The translations under genes were made by a program, and so were the position numbers. A stretch of DNA of 64,000 nt from Dysgonomonas sp. UBA7710 (lineage in GTDB: Bacteria; Bacteroidota; Bacteroidia; Bacteroidales; Dysgonomonadaceae), in NCBI RefSeq assembly GCF_002482385.1, contig NZ_DLFW01000022.1, forward strand, positions 62,001 to 126,000, given 5' to 3'. Each line of letters begins with the position of its first letter. Position 1 is the stretch's first letter. The notes beneath the pieces are model-generated. The model did no database searches. It saw only the letters and a list, made by a program, of their open reading frames with translations, and was not told the origin of the DNA. Below, piece by piece: positions 46,678 to 55,462 of the stretch.

Positions 46678-47814
46678 ATGACAATGGGACAACCATTCGA
46701 CAAGCCTTTTACCTTCGACCGTACTATCCGCTTGTTGATAAGCGTACTGGCTGTCGGGGCCGCCCTTTACTTTCTGTATTTACTGAAAGATGTATTACTG
46801 CCTTTTTTCGTGGCATGGCTTTTAGCTTATATGCTTAATCCGCTGGTACGGTTTTATCAAAGGAAGCTAAAACTCCCGCACTCTATAGCCGTTGTGCTTA
46901 CGTTGCTGTCGGTGGCAGGAATATTTACGCTGCTCGGATTCATACTGGTTCCCCTTATCGAAAATGAAATATGGCAGATCAACAACCTTATTGCGAGTTA
47001 TGATCTGTCGGCAATAAGCCAAAACGGTATTCCGGTAAGTGTAGCCGACATTATAGGCAGGTATGTAGACTACAAGGAACTTCAAAGCACCTTATCGAAA
47101 GACAACCTCGTAGAGATTATCCAATATATAAGCCCTGCCGTAGAGTCCCTGTTTTCGGGTACGATATCCTTTCTTTTTGGCCTTACGGTAGTTTTTATCG
47201 TTATCCTGTACCTGATATTTATATTGCTCGACTATGATAAGATAAATGAGCTTTGGCGATTTCTCATTCCCCCCAAATATCGCCCGATAGTAGGACGCAT
47301 TACACTGGACGTTGAAACAAGCATGAATAAATATTTCCGTCATCAGGCTTTTATCTGCTGCATTCTGGCTGTGCTGTATGCTACCGGGTTTCAGATTATA
47401 GGTTTACCGATGGCAATTATGTTTGGTCTTTTTGTCGGTCTTGTACATATGATACCATACCTTCAGGTTATCACATTCCCGCCGGCGATACTGCTCTGCT
47501 GGTTGCGGGCATCACAGACCCACGACAGTTTCTGGGTTATGCTGGGTCTGGTAGCATTGATATATGTCATTGTGCAATGCATCATGGATTTATTCCTGGT
47601 ACCGAAGATAATGGGCAGAGCCATGGGGTTGAATCCGGCAATCATTCTCTTATCCCTTTCCGTATGGGGTTCACTGTTGGGTGTAGTGGGTATGATAATT
47701 GCCATTCCTCTTACCACAATGCTTCTTTCTTATTACAAAGAATTTATTACCTCAGCCGAAAAACTGCAAGCCATAGAAGAAGCGCAACAGGAGATACCTT
47801 TCGATGAAAGTTGA
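46678..47814 (+). CDS. AI-2E transporter (PerM/TqsA) family membrane protein
   Basis: 378 residues with about eight membrane segments. Typical features of the family are the LLPFFVAWLLAYMLNPLV segment near the N terminus and the C-terminal block PKIMGRAMGLNPAIILLSLSVWGSLLGVVGMIIAIP. Some relatives export autoinducer-2 and others are sodium/proton antiporters, so the substrate is open. Inner membrane. Met3 (46684) is an alternative start. Confidence 0.9.
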   Translation: MTMGQPFDKPFTFDRTIRLLISVLAVGAALYFLYLLKDVLLPFFVAWLLAYMLNPLVRFYQRKLKLPHSIAVVLTLLSVAGIFTLLGFILVPLIENEIWQINNLIASYDLSAISQNGIPVSVADIIGRYVDYKELQSTLSKDNLVEIIQYISPAVESLFSGTISFLFGLTVVFIVILYLIFILLDYDKINELWRFLIPPKYRPIVGRITLDVETSMNKYFRHQAFICCILAVLYATGFQIIGLPMAIMFGLFVGLVHMIPYLQVITFPPAILLCWLRASQTHDSFWVMLGLVALIYVIVQCIMDLFLVPKIMGRAMGLNPAIILLSLSVWGSLLGVVGMIIAIPLTTMLLSYYKEFITSAEKLQAIEEAQQEIPFDES

Positions 47815-47876
47815 AATTAATTGATTTTTTTGTATCTTTATGCCTCATTTTTGAAAATCAACAAAATAATATAATA

Positions 47877-48248
47877 ATGCAGTTAACAGCAAAATTAATT
47901 CAAGTACTTCCTGTGCAGACAGGTATGGGTAAAAACGGAGAGTGGAGAAAACAGAGCATCATTCTGGAAACCGATGGTATGTATCCCAAAAAAGTATGCA
48001 TGACTTTCTGGGGCGATAAAATAAATGAGTCTATACTTCAAATAGGAAATATTCTGGATGTATCTTTCGACGTAGAAAGCCGCGAATATAACGGAAACTG
48101 GTACACTGATCTCAGAGCATGGAAAGTAGAACCTGCAGGTGCAGGTCAACCTGCTCCGGCACAGGGATATGGACAAGCTGGCCAACCTGCACAACCTGCT
48201 CCTCCGGTGGACTTTAGCGGCGACAGTGGCGACGACCTGCCTTTTTGA
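47877..48248 (+). CDS. DUF3127 OB-fold protein with SSB-like acidic tail
   Basis: 123 residues from the ATG at 47877; a longer frame begins inside the preceding gene and lacks support. An N-terminal OB-fold-like domain (about 1-85) is followed by a Gln/Pro/Ala-rich linker and the tail GDDLPF. This layout copies single-stranded DNA-binding protein, whose DDIPF tip recruits repair and replication proteins. DUF3127 is a Bacteroidota family of unproven role; nucleic-acid binding is inferred. Confidence 0.85.
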   Translation: MQLTAKLIQVLPVQTGMGKNGEWRKQSIILETDGMYPKKVCMTFWGDKINESILQIGNILDVSFDVESREYNGNWYTDLRAWKVEPAGAGQPAPAQGYGQAGQPAQPAPPVDFSGDSGDDLPF

Positions 48249-48267
48249 TGGATTTTCGGGTTAAATG

Positions 48268-48298
48268 TTTGTCTGTCAAAAAATAAGTTTTATCTTTG
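48268..48298 (+). promoter_or_regulatory. consensus Bacteroidota promoter for rpsO
   Basis: TTTG at 48268-48271, a 19-base spacer, TATCTTTG at 48291-48298, about 30 bases before the rpsO ATG. One of the best promoter matches in the window. Confidence 0.8.
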
Positions 48299-48328
48299 CA
48301 CCTCGTTAAATAATATAAATAACAACTT

Positions 48329-48598
48329 ATGTATTTAGATTCAGCTAAAAAGCAAGAAATCTTCGCAAAACACGGAAAGTCTAACACTGATACTGGCTCA
48401 CCTGAAGCCCAGATAGCATTGTTTTCATACCGTATTTCGCATTTGACTGAGCACTTGAAGTCAAATAAGAAGGATTATAACACTGAAAGATCTCTAAGAC
48501 GCCTTGTAGGTAAACGTCGCCGTTTGCTTGATTACCTGATAGATAATGATATTGAGAGATATCGTGCTATCATCAAAGAACTAGGTATCAGAAAGTAA
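48329..48598 (+). CDS. rpsO: 30S ribosomal protein S15
   Basis: 89 residues, the standard length. The signature TGSPEAQIALFSYRISHLTEHL and the C-terminal RRLVGKRRRLLDYL are diagnostic. It binds 16S rRNA at the platform of the small subunit. It has its own promoter and a terminator 24 bases downstream. In many bacteria rpsO is next to pnp; here pnp lies 14.7 kb away, on the far side of argB, a barrel gene and the provirus. Confidence 0.98.
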   Translation: MYLDSAKKQEIFAKHGKSNTDTGSPEAQIALFSYRISHLTEHLKSNKKDYNTERSLRRLVGKRRRLLDYLIDNDIERYRAIIKELGIRK

Positions 48599-48621
48599 TC
48601 TTTCGGAGAAAAGATTTATTA

Positions 48622-48654
48622 AGGGATTGTTTCGATTGGAACAATCTCTTTTTG
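48622..48654 (+). terminator. terminator of rpsO
   Basis: GGGATTGTT (48623-48631) pairs with AACAATCTC (48640-48648), followed by TTTTTG. Confidence 0.8.
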
Positions 48655-48687
48655 TTTTATCTTTATACACATTCATTCAGTAAATAT

Positions 48688-49461
48688 ATGGAGAAGCTAA
48701 CCATAATAAAAGTCGGCGGCAAAATTGTGGAAGAAGAACAATCGCTGAAACAACTACTAAAAGATTTTGCCGGAATAGAAGGATATAAAATACTCGTTCA
48801 TGGCGGAGGGCGGTCAGCAACAAAACTGGCAGAGCGCCTCGGTATAGAAAGCCGCATGATAAACGGCCGCCGTATCACGGATATAGAAACACTGCAGGTA
48901 GTAACGATGGTTTACGGAGGCCTTGTTAATAAAAATATTGTCGCAGGACTACAAGCCCTGGACGTCAATGCCCTTGGACTTACAGGTGCGGATATGAATC
49001 TGATCCGTTCCGAAAAAAGGCCTGTAAGAGATATAGATTACGGATTTGCAGGAGATGTAAAGGAAGTGAATACCGGAATACTATCATCTCTCATATCCCA
49101 GGGAATAGTACCTATATTGGCTCCCCTCACCCATGATAAGCAAGGCCATATATTAAACACCAATGCCGACACAATAGCCGGAGAAACAGCAAAAGCCCTT
49201 GCTAAAGTATTTGATGTGAACCTTGTGTATTGCTTCGAGAAGAAGGGGGTGCTGATGGACGAAAATGATGATAATAGTGTAATCCCGTCACTAAACAAAG
49301 CTGAATTTAAGGATTTGGTTCACAAAGGTGTTATACAAGGAGGTATGATACCTAAACTTGACAACGCATTCGAATCTATCGAAGCAGGTGTTAAAGAAGT
49401 GGTGATAACAAGTGCAGATGAGATTGGAAAAAACTCAGGCACACATATTTATCTTCCTTGA
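48688..49461 (+). CDS. argB: acetylglutamate kinase
   Basis: 257 residues from the ATG at 48688; a longer frame from 48652 overlaps the rpsO terminator. Amino-acid kinase fold with IIKVGGKIVE at the N terminus, the HGGG loop (LVHGGGRSATKL), the TGADMNLIRSEKR region and NTNADTIAGETA. It phosphorylates N-acetylglutamate (or N-succinyl-derivatives in some Bacteroidota) in arginine synthesis. Cytoplasmic. Its neighbours are not arginine genes. Confidence 0.93.
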   Translation: MEKLTIIKVGGKIVEEEQSLKQLLKDFAGIEGYKILVHGGGRSATKLAERLGIESRMINGRRITDIETLQVVTMVYGGLVNKNIVAGLQALDVNALGLTGADMNLIRSEKRPVRDIDYGFAGDVKEVNTGILSSLISQGIVPILAPLTHDKQGHILNTNADTIAGETAKALAKVFDVNLVYCFEKKGVLMDENDDNSVIPSLNKAEFKDLVHKGVIQGGMIPKLDNAFESIEAGVKEVVITSADEIGKNSGTHIYLP

Positions 49462-49616
49462 AAAGGAATATTTTTGTTAAGCGGTTATTAAGAAATAATC
49501 TATATGACATCTTTTTATATTCTTTTTTTCTATTTGTTTTTAAATTTGATAAAAAGAATATACATTTGCTTATGATTAATTATAAATCTTAACTAAAAAC
49601 TAACAAAAAGTAACTT

Positions 49617-50252
49617 ATGAAAACAATTCTTAAAACAAACTTAATTATTATTACACTGTTATTGGCTATAGGCATTCAAGCACAAGACAAACCTCTTACT
49701 TTTGGCGTAAAGGCTGGGATGAATCTTTCGAATATGACTGAAGACCTAAAAGGAGATGCTAAAATTGGATTCAATGTAGGAGTAACATTGGATTATACTT
49801 TGGCATCGGACCTGTATTTATTGACAGGGCTGGACTATTCTCTTGAAGGAACAAAAGAAGGCGATTCAAAGATAAATTTATCATATTTGAAATTGCCTGT
49901 ACATATAGGATATAAATTCCAGGTAGCAGAAAATACTAAATTGGTATTGCATGCCGGTCCGTATATAGCATATGCTGCAAGTGGTAAATACAAAGCCGGC
50001 GCAATAAGTATTGATGCATTCAATAAAGACATAGAAGAGGCGTTAGGTTTCAAATATAACAGATTCGATTTTGGTGTCGGTCTTGGTGTTGGGGCTGAGT
50101 TTAACAAGATTGTCGTAGGATTGGGTTATGATTTAGGTTTAAGTAATCTGATTAATGTAAAAAACAGTGCAGCTGTTGAAGATATTACAGGAATATCTAA
50201 TCCGAGCGGTAAAAATATGAACGCTTACCTGACAGTAGGATATAAGTTCTAA
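49617..50252 (+). CDS. outer-membrane beta-barrel protein (PorT-like)
   Basis: 211 residues. Signal peptide about 1-21 (GIQAQ), then GVKAGMNLSNM, the common opening of the PorT/outer_membrane_beta-barrel_2 family, repeated amphipathic strands and the end YLTVGYKF. Function unknown. It is the last host gene before the provirus and has a good terminator. Confidence 0.88.
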   Translation: MKTILKTNLIIITLLLAIGIQAQDKPLTFGVKAGMNLSNMTEDLKGDAKIGFNVGVTLDYTLASDLYLLTGLDYSLEGTKEGDSKINLSYLKLPVHIGYKFQVAENTKLVLHAGPYIAYAASGKYKAGAISIDAFNKDIEEALGFKYNRFDFGVGLGVGAEFNKIVVGLGYDLGLSNLINVKNSAAVEDITGISNPSGKNMNAYLTVGYKF

Positions 50253-50272
50253 ACAACAGGTCAGAATATAAA

Positions 50273-50303
50273 GCAAGCTCCGAAACCCGGGGCTTGTTTT
50301 TTT
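50273..50303 (+). terminator. rho-independent terminator
   Basis: CAAGCTCC and GGGGCTTG form the stem, followed by T8, 21 bases past the barrel gene. Confidence 0.85.
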
Positions 50304-50487
50304 TATATACAATACCTTACTACCCACTTAAACACTTTCAGAAAACTTTATCTATATATAGCTGATAGCCGGAGCTCTTTGACAGATTTGGAAGGGATTA
50401 AAATTTAATGTTTAAGAATTTAAAGATTGGGAAAAAGTAAAAAAGCAGGAAAAGTTGTCAGGTTTGTCAGATTTTTATATAGTGTTC

Positions 50488-50567
50488 TTTGTGTAAATCT
50501 TTGTACCCCTTGTGGTAAAGAGTTTTAACCACTAAGTACACAAAAGAAATCACAAAGGGCACAAAGG
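50488..50567. repeat. imperfect long palindrome (REP-like) between host barrel gene and provirus
   Basis: CTTTGTGTAAATC...CTTGTGG on the left mirrors AACCACTAAGTACACAAAAG...CACAAAGGGCACAAAG on the right. Similar words are dispersed in many Bacteroidota genomes. The spacer 50253-50652 has no gene; this palindrome and the terminator fill much of it. The left boundary of the provirus must lie near here. Confidence 0.6.
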
Positions 50568-50652
50568 CTAAAAAGACTGTATTTCTAAGTTAAAACAAGT
50601 TTTTCAGGCAGAAAATCAAAGCCAAGAGTTAAATGATGTTAAATGCAAGCTG

Positions 50653-51834
50653 TTAGATATCATAATTAAAATACTGCTTAAAGACTTGTGCAAGATGCGA
50701 ATGGTTTCGCCATTTTTGCCAGTTGGGCGGGATATAGATTAATTCCTCTTCCTTATCCAGTATTTCAACTTTGAATTTAAACAGCTTCGTATCGGGGTCA
50801 CCCATACAGAAGAATTTAAATATCTGTTCCTGATTAGCGGTGATAATAATCTCACCTGTATCATAATCGATATGTTCCTGGGGAAAGTTTTCCTCCGCAA
50901 ACTGTTTTAATTGGCTGTCAGAGATAACTAAACCTTTAGAACTGCCCCATCTGCGGCAGTAGATTTTATCACTTGATTTTGATATGTATTTGGTGATGTA
51001 AGCGGATATTTTACCGATGTCGAGGGAGCTGTAACGGATGCGCTCGAAATCGACCGGAGAAAGGAACATGAAACGCTTAATACCGAGTTCATCCCTAAAA
51101 TACATACGTTCGGTGTCCTGAATGAAATAAGTATAATCACCTTTGGCGATGGACTGACAGGCTTTCTTTAGTTTGGGATACTCCAGCGAAGTTTTTTTAA
51201 CAGCTTTACTATGAGAAGACAGCACATCGAAGTTATTGCGATGCAAAAGCCGAAGAAAGCGCAGATTAACAAGGTAATAGTTAATACGGTCTTCGTACTC
51301 AAAGATACAATGATAGTGAAGAACTTCACGGGCGTGTTTTTCGTGTTTGTCGAGCCTGTCGCCTGACTGTCGTTCATTTGTCCAGAGCCATCGTTTAAGG
51401 CCGTAGTTTTTTCTTTCATTGTCAAGAAACTTTTTAAAGAGGTTATGTAAATATTTATCTTCCTGTACCTTGTCATCAAATTTAACGGGTACAGGGGGAA
51501 AGGTGAAAGTAACGAAGCGCAGGTATTCCTTGTGCTGACTGCGAAAGAAGATAGAGTTCGCAGCGTTCTTAATGGCCTGCTTACTGCGGGAACGGATAAG
51601 ATAACCGTTCTCAGAATCATTTTTTGCGGGTGTATCGTCCTCTACAACATCTGAAAGGAGTACACAGCTATCGCAGCTACAGCCAGCACGATGACGAGCA
51701 AAAGCACCACCAGTATAAAGATGCGCTCGGTCTTTGACTTGCTTTTTTCTGCGAGTACCCGCAGGACACGCACCAACAGGAATAAGAACACTGCTAAAAT
51801 CTCTACGAATCTTAAGAACATAATCGTTCAACAT
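50653..51834 (-). CDS. HUH-endonuclease replication initiation protein
   Basis: 393 residues. Motif 1 is FVTFTF (107-112). The HUH motif is HYH (His173, His175) in VLHYHCIFEY. The tyrosine motif is SAYITKYISK with Tyr279 and Tyr283, the two-tyrosine layout of phiX174 protein A and microvirus Rep. A Cys/Arg-rich N-terminal region (22-57, with GCSCDSC) may bind metal. It would nick the double-stranded form to start rolling-circle replication. It is the last gene of the viral train, which sits about 165 bases past the previous gene. No helicase domain is present, so a host helicase would be needed. Confidence 0.88.
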   Translation of the reverse strand: MLNDYVLKIRRDFSSVLIPVGACPAGTRRKKQVKDRAHLYTGGAFARHRAGCSCDSCVLLSDVVEDDTPAKNDSENGYLIRSRSKQAIKNAANSIFFRSQHKEYLRFVTFTFPPVPVKFDDKVQEDKYLHNLFKKFLDNERKNYGLKRWLWTNERQSGDRLDKHEKHAREVLHYHCIFEYEDRINYYLVNLRFLRLLHRNNFDVLSSHSKAVKKTSLEYPKLKKACQSIAKGDYTYFIQDTERMYFRDELGIKRFMFLSPVDFERIRYSSLDIGKISAYITKYISKSSDKIYCRRWGSSKGLVISDSQLKQFAEENFPQEHIDYDTGEIIITANQEQIFKFFCMGDPDTKLFKFKVEILDKEEELIYIPPNWQKWRNHSHLAQVFKQYFNYDI

Positions 51835-52000
51835 ATCAGTTAAAATTTACCTGTTTTACCAATCGACGCAAACAGGATAGACAACAAACAAAGTATCAAT
51901 AAGATACAGACACTAAAGCAAAAGGTCATAAATAAGCTAATCCGAAAAGTGTAACATAAACAAGTCCAACTATAGAGAGTATACGTTATAATACATTTTC

Positions 52001-52333
52001 CTAATCCTCGGGGAACATCAAAGTAGGTTCCTGCTTTAACGAGTCAATAAAACGCAGGGTTCTATCAATCGTTTTCTTATGCTCAATACCTATAATCGGG
52101 TCTTTACAGTGGCGCAAATGGATAAAAACGAACTGCAACAGCTTGCGAAAATCTTCGTGCTTTAAATCGAAGCGGGGAGACTGGCAGGAAGCGGAATATT
52201 CACCACTGACAGGGTGTTTAGCAAAACGGATATGGATATTGATACCACGGTAATCGAACAGGCATAGCCACGTTTCATGTTTGAGGTCACGTTTCTGCCA
52301 GAGGAATTGTATGTTTTTTTCTAAAGTTGTCAT
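52001..52333 (-). CDS. provirus protein of unknown function (110 aa)
   Basis: 110 residues, no membrane segment, mixed alpha/beta with aromatic strands (ETWLCLFDYRGINIHIRF). Not recognised. It lies between the spike gene and rep, with hairpin-rich non-coding sequence on its upstream side (52334-52432). Position beside rep suggests a role in replication or regulation, but nothing in the sequence shows it. Confidence 0.7.
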   Translation of the reverse strand: MTTLEKNIQFLWQKRDLKHETWLCLFDYRGINIHIRFAKHPVSGEYSASCQSPRFDLKHEDFRKLLQFVFIHLRHCKDPIIGIEHKKTIDRTLRFIDSLKQEPTLMFPED

Positions 52334-52350
52334 AACTGTAAGGGTGCAAG

Positions 52351-52425
52351 AAAGGCGGGAGTGTATTTTTCAACACTCCGAACCTTTGATTAATAATGAG
52401 CTAGCCTGTCAGCTAAATAAGGCTA
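52351..52425. other. two hairpins upstream of rep; candidate replication origin or attenuator
   Basis: GGAGTGT (52358-52364) pairs with ACACTCC (52373-52379) around an 8-base loop, extended by AAAGG/CCTTT outside. A second, TAGCC (52402-52406) with GGCTA (52421-52425), lies next to it. They fall in a 99-base gap between the spike gene and the 110-residue gene. No T run follows on the coding strand. Confidence 0.4.
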
Positions 52426-52432
52426 CAAACGG

Positions 52433-54361
52433 TCACGCATTTGTAAAATGAGCCTCAAAAGACAGGTTGCCGGATACAGGGCCTGAATAATACAAGCTGC
52501 CGTACATGGATTCACCTTCCTGCAGGAAGCCCGTATCGTCGGACAGGAATGAAGATACTCCGGCCTGAAAGTTTCCGTTAACGTTGACACTAGCCCATGC
52601 GATAGGGGTTGTATCGGCAGACGGTATGATATCATCGAAATTAAATTCCATCGAGCTATGCCCGGAAGGATAGTCTGCGGAATTAATAAACTCATACTGA
52701 TTTTGGGCAGTCTTAACGGTAGCGATAACGTTAACCTTTGCCGTGCCATCGTTAACAGGGAAGTCCATTATCAGACGTGTCCGGAAATGACGGTCAGAGG
52801 CGAAAGCTTCCTGCTCAACGACAAGACCGGAACTGGTTTCACCTGTGGTAAAGGTAAGGCTTGCATAACGAGGGGTAGGGCCTGTATTTTCCGTAACGGT
52901 AAATACCGGGGTAAACGTACCATGCGGGCCACTAAGGATACTAACCTGCAACCAGTCAGGCAAAACGTCTTCGTGAGGCTGCCCCTGATCGTCCGTGTAA
53001 TTATCGTAATACCACGGCAGGGTAGAAGTCAGCTTAACAGACTGCGAACCTGCGGGAGATGAAAAATTAAGCCTGTTCGGGATTGGAACGATACCGTAAG
53101 GAAGTAAGTTACGGAACGGATTAGCATCACGATTCGGGAACCGGGCACGGAATGCATTAGAGTCATTACCGAGTACACTAATACCGCTTGTATAGGCGAC
53201 CGCATTCGCATTACCCGTACAAAGGGTATATCCGGTAGGGGAAAGCGAGAACACGGAAGGCGCCAGACGGCCGATATTTAACGGGCCTGTAAAAGCATCC
53301 GCACCATACATGAACAGACCGCCGACAGAGGTCAGCGAATCGGGAAGAGTCAACGGACGGGCGAAAGACTTACAAGTGTACATAAAGTAAGTATCGACGG
53401 TCTTTAAACCTTCCGGCAAAACAATATCCGAGTTAAAAGCCGTACAATTATCCAAGAAATTACTTCCAATACTTAACAAACCATTTGGTAAAGCCAACGG
53501 CTGATTGAAAGATGTACATTTCAACAGGAAAGCTTCACCGATAGCCGTAACAGTACCGGGGATAGTCAAAGAGGTAAGAGCGGAAAACTCACGGCAGAAA
53601 TTACCCGGTATAGTATTATTAACTAATAACGAACCATCGACAATACATACTTCTTTTACCGAGTATTTGGTAAAGGTATGGGAACCCACAGTAATGGAAG
53701 TAGAAGCAACTCCGGTAGTACACAAAGAAGCCACTTCATTAGAAGATGTAAGAGGAACGATAGTACCATCGTCCAGACGGACAAAGTTCGATGCAGGAAC
53801 AGGGGGAGCCTCATAATACATATTGAACTGCTGTATTATATTACTTTCAGCCTGCTGAACCTGAATAACCAAAGTACCTTCGGGGATATCATACGCAGGG
53901 TCTAACTGTATTTCTATCTGTGTATCGGAAATAACATTGACGCTATCTATAAAGTCATATTCATCCACTAACATAAGCTGATCGAATAACTCACCGTCTT
54001 TAGTGGATACACCTGCAAGGATAAATGAACCGGCTTCAATTATTTCCGGGGTAATATCCACAGATGTGGTATACAGAACGAAACCATAAGTGGGAACACC
54101 TAACAGCTCTATAATCTGGTCAAGTTTGCCGTTAACATCGCCAAGCGCATTACAGGCACAGCCCGTATTGTCTGAAATAGCCTGTAACAGCAAGTTTTGA
54201 TTATTGATTGCCGTAACAATCTGGGGCAGGACATTCAATTTAATATTGATATCGGTAATACCGTTAGCGATATTAGAGAGGTGCATTACCATTTTTTGCA
54301 ACTCGTCATACTGGGCCTGAGGGTTGGACCGCCAGTTTAACCGGAATTTATCTATACTCAT
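52433..54361 (-). CDS. spike-like protein with coiled coil, BspA-type leucine-rich repeats and BACON domain
   Basis: 642 residues, the largest viral protein. N-terminal helical region (about 1-95, with repeated hydrophobic heptads such as IELLGV) suited to trimer formation. A beta domain with TDGEL-like loops (about 95-200) follows, then BspA-type leucine-rich repeats (about 245-370: LTIPGTVTAIGEAF, LALPNGLLSIGSNF, IVLPEGLKTVD), a BACON domain (about 425-510: LNFSSPAGSQSVKLTS, WLQVS, LVVEQEA), and a C-terminal beta domain. BACON and LRR modules in Bacteroidota bind glycans or proteins, so it is probably the receptor-binding spike. Placed at the 3' part of the viral train. Confidence 0.8.
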   Translation of the reverse strand: MSIDKFRLNWRSNPQAQYDELQKMVMHLSNIANGITDINIKLNVLPQIVTAINNQNLLLQAISDNTGCACNALGDVNGKLDQIIELLGVPTYGFVLYTTSVDITPEIIEAGSFILAGVSTKDGELFDQLMLVDEYDFIDSVNVISDTQIEIQLDPAYDIPEGTLVIQVQQAESNIIQQFNMYYEAPPVPASNFVRLDDGTIVPLTSSNEVASLCTTGVASTSITVGSHTFTKYSVKEVCIVDGSLLVNNTIPGNFCREFSALTSLTIPGTVTAIGEAFLLKCTSFNQPLALPNGLLSIGSNFLDNCTAFNSDIVLPEGLKTVDTYFMYTCKSFARPLTLPDSLTSVGGLFMYGADAFTGPLNIGRLAPSVFSLSPTGYTLCTGNANAVAYTSGISVLGNDSNAFRARFPNRDANPFRNLLPYGIVPIPNRLNFSSPAGSQSVKLTSTLPWYYDNYTDDQGQPHEDVLPDWLQVSILSGPHGTFTPVFTVTENTGPTPRYASLTFTTGETSSGLVVEQEAFASDRHFRTRLIMDFPVNDGTAKVNVIATVKTAQNQYEFINSADYPSGHSSMEFNFDDIIPSADTTPIAWASVNVNGNFQAGVSSFLSDDTGFLQEGESMYGSLYYSGPVSGNLSFEAHFTNA

Positions 54362-54393
54362 AATTTTAAAAGTGAAAAGTGAAAAACTAAAGA

Positions 54394-54807
54394 TTAGAAA
54401 TTGATGCAGACCAGGACGAACACGTATTGTTCGAAGTCATCACGCATCAGGGTATTGCCGTCTATATCGACATCACCGTCTATCGGGCGCAGGTCATCGA
54501 CAAAGAAGCGTCCGGCAGCGATATGAAAGGAACTGATTTCGGCGACCTGGGCGACCTGAACGATAGGGTGATTGTCGAGATACAACAGGGCATTACTGAC
54601 ACCCTGTGACAAATCGGAATAACGGTCACGGTTAAGCTGCCTGTTTACCGTAAAGGCATGGAGCAGGACAAAAGGCCTGTCGCAATCGAAATACATAGAA
54701 TTGTCTATCTGCCCGACAGCAGGGGCGGTAAGGGGCGTACATTTGAACATGCGCAGAGCGTAAGACGTTTGCCTTTCGCTAAGCTTATTTATACCGTTGG
54801 CATTCAT
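54394..54807 (-). CDS. provirus protein of unknown function (137 aa)
   Basis: 137 residues, no membrane segment, beta-rich, with a Phe/Val-rich C terminus (YVFVLVCINF). Its start codon overlaps the stop of the next upstream gene (ATGA, 54804-54807), so the two are translationally coupled. Lying next to the spike gene, it may be a minor structural or spike-base protein; this is inference from position. Confidence 0.7.
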   Translation of the reverse strand: MNANGINKLSERQTSYALRMFKCTPLTAPAVGQIDNSMYFDCDRPFVLLHAFTVNRQLNRDRYSDLSQGVSNALLYLDNHPIVQVAQVAEISSFHIAAGRFFVDDLRPIDGDVDIDGNTLMRDDFEQYVFVLVCINF

Positions 54808-55274
54808 AATTTAAACATATTTAAAACATTATCACTGGTAACAAAGAAAACCGAATTGAAGAATTCGATTAAAGAGGGATGCAGAACAAAAGCCTGTGCG
54901 CTTTCGTAATAATCACCATTCCAAACGGATAAACCGAAGCGTTTGGAAACGTCACTGTAGGTTAAAGGGACTAAACCCTGATAGGTTTTTACCTGATTAA
55001 CTACAAGTGACTGCATAGGGGTGTTGATACACCGGGCGAACTCCGAATAAATCCTTTCCGGTTCAATGAAATAGCCTTGCAACTGCCTGCCTATGTATTC
55101 GGCAAGGTGCAGGGGTATTTGCAGCGAAAAGATAACCGCATGGGAGGGAAAGATAGCGGAGTGCTCTTTTAAGGCCTGATAGAAGCTTTGTACGGCTATA
55201 GTATGGATAATGAACTTACGTTCGGTTTGTACATAGCAGACAAAGAGCCAGGAGGATAAGAGAGGCTTTTTCAT
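54804..55274 (-). CDS. provirus protein of unknown function (156 aa)
   Basis: 156 residues. No clear signal or membrane segment, although the first 15 residues are hydrophobic (LLSSWLFVCYV). Overlaps both neighbours by four bases (55271-55274 and 54804-54807). Not recognised. Coupling with the 137-residue protein suggests they act together. Confidence 0.7.
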   Translation of the reverse strand: MKKPLLSSWLFVCYVQTERKFIIHTIAVQSFYQALKEHSAIFPSHAVIFSLQIPLHLAEYIGRQLQGYFIEPERIYSEFARCINTPMQSLVVNQVKTYQGLVPLTYSDVSKRFGLSVWNGDYYESAQAFVLHPSLIEFFNSVFFVTSDNVLNMFKL

Positions 55275-55462
55275 GAGTCAACTTTTTTAAAGATTACGTT
55301 TAAACCGTCCTCACGGGCTTTAGGCGAGCAATGCAGGCCGTGTTTAACCTTGATATCAGAACAGTTAATGAACTGATTAAGGTAGCAGCCATAGCAGAGA
55401 CGGTGATAAGGCTGCGGGACGGGCTTGAGGGTGAGAGTTGGGGTGATTTTAACAGTTTCCAT
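55271..55462 (-). CDS. small four-cysteine protein, family member A
   Basis: 63 residues from the ATG at 55462. The frame is open further upstream, but that would overlap the next gene by 150 bases; the chosen start overlaps it by 14. Motif CYGCYLNQFINC then Cys after ten residues (C-x2-C-x7-C-x10-C). The same layout occurs in the next two genes, so these are paralogues. Zinc or iron-sulfur binding is likely. Function unknown. Confidence 0.65.
   Translation of the reverse strand: METVKITPTLTLKPVPQPYHRLCYGCYLNQFINCSDIKVKHGLHCSPKAREDGLNVIFKKVDS

Noticed and set aside
51168..51620. 150-codon frame inside rep
   Set aside because: Same strand, other frame, within the well-supported Rep; composition is Ser/Thr-rich and shows no family.
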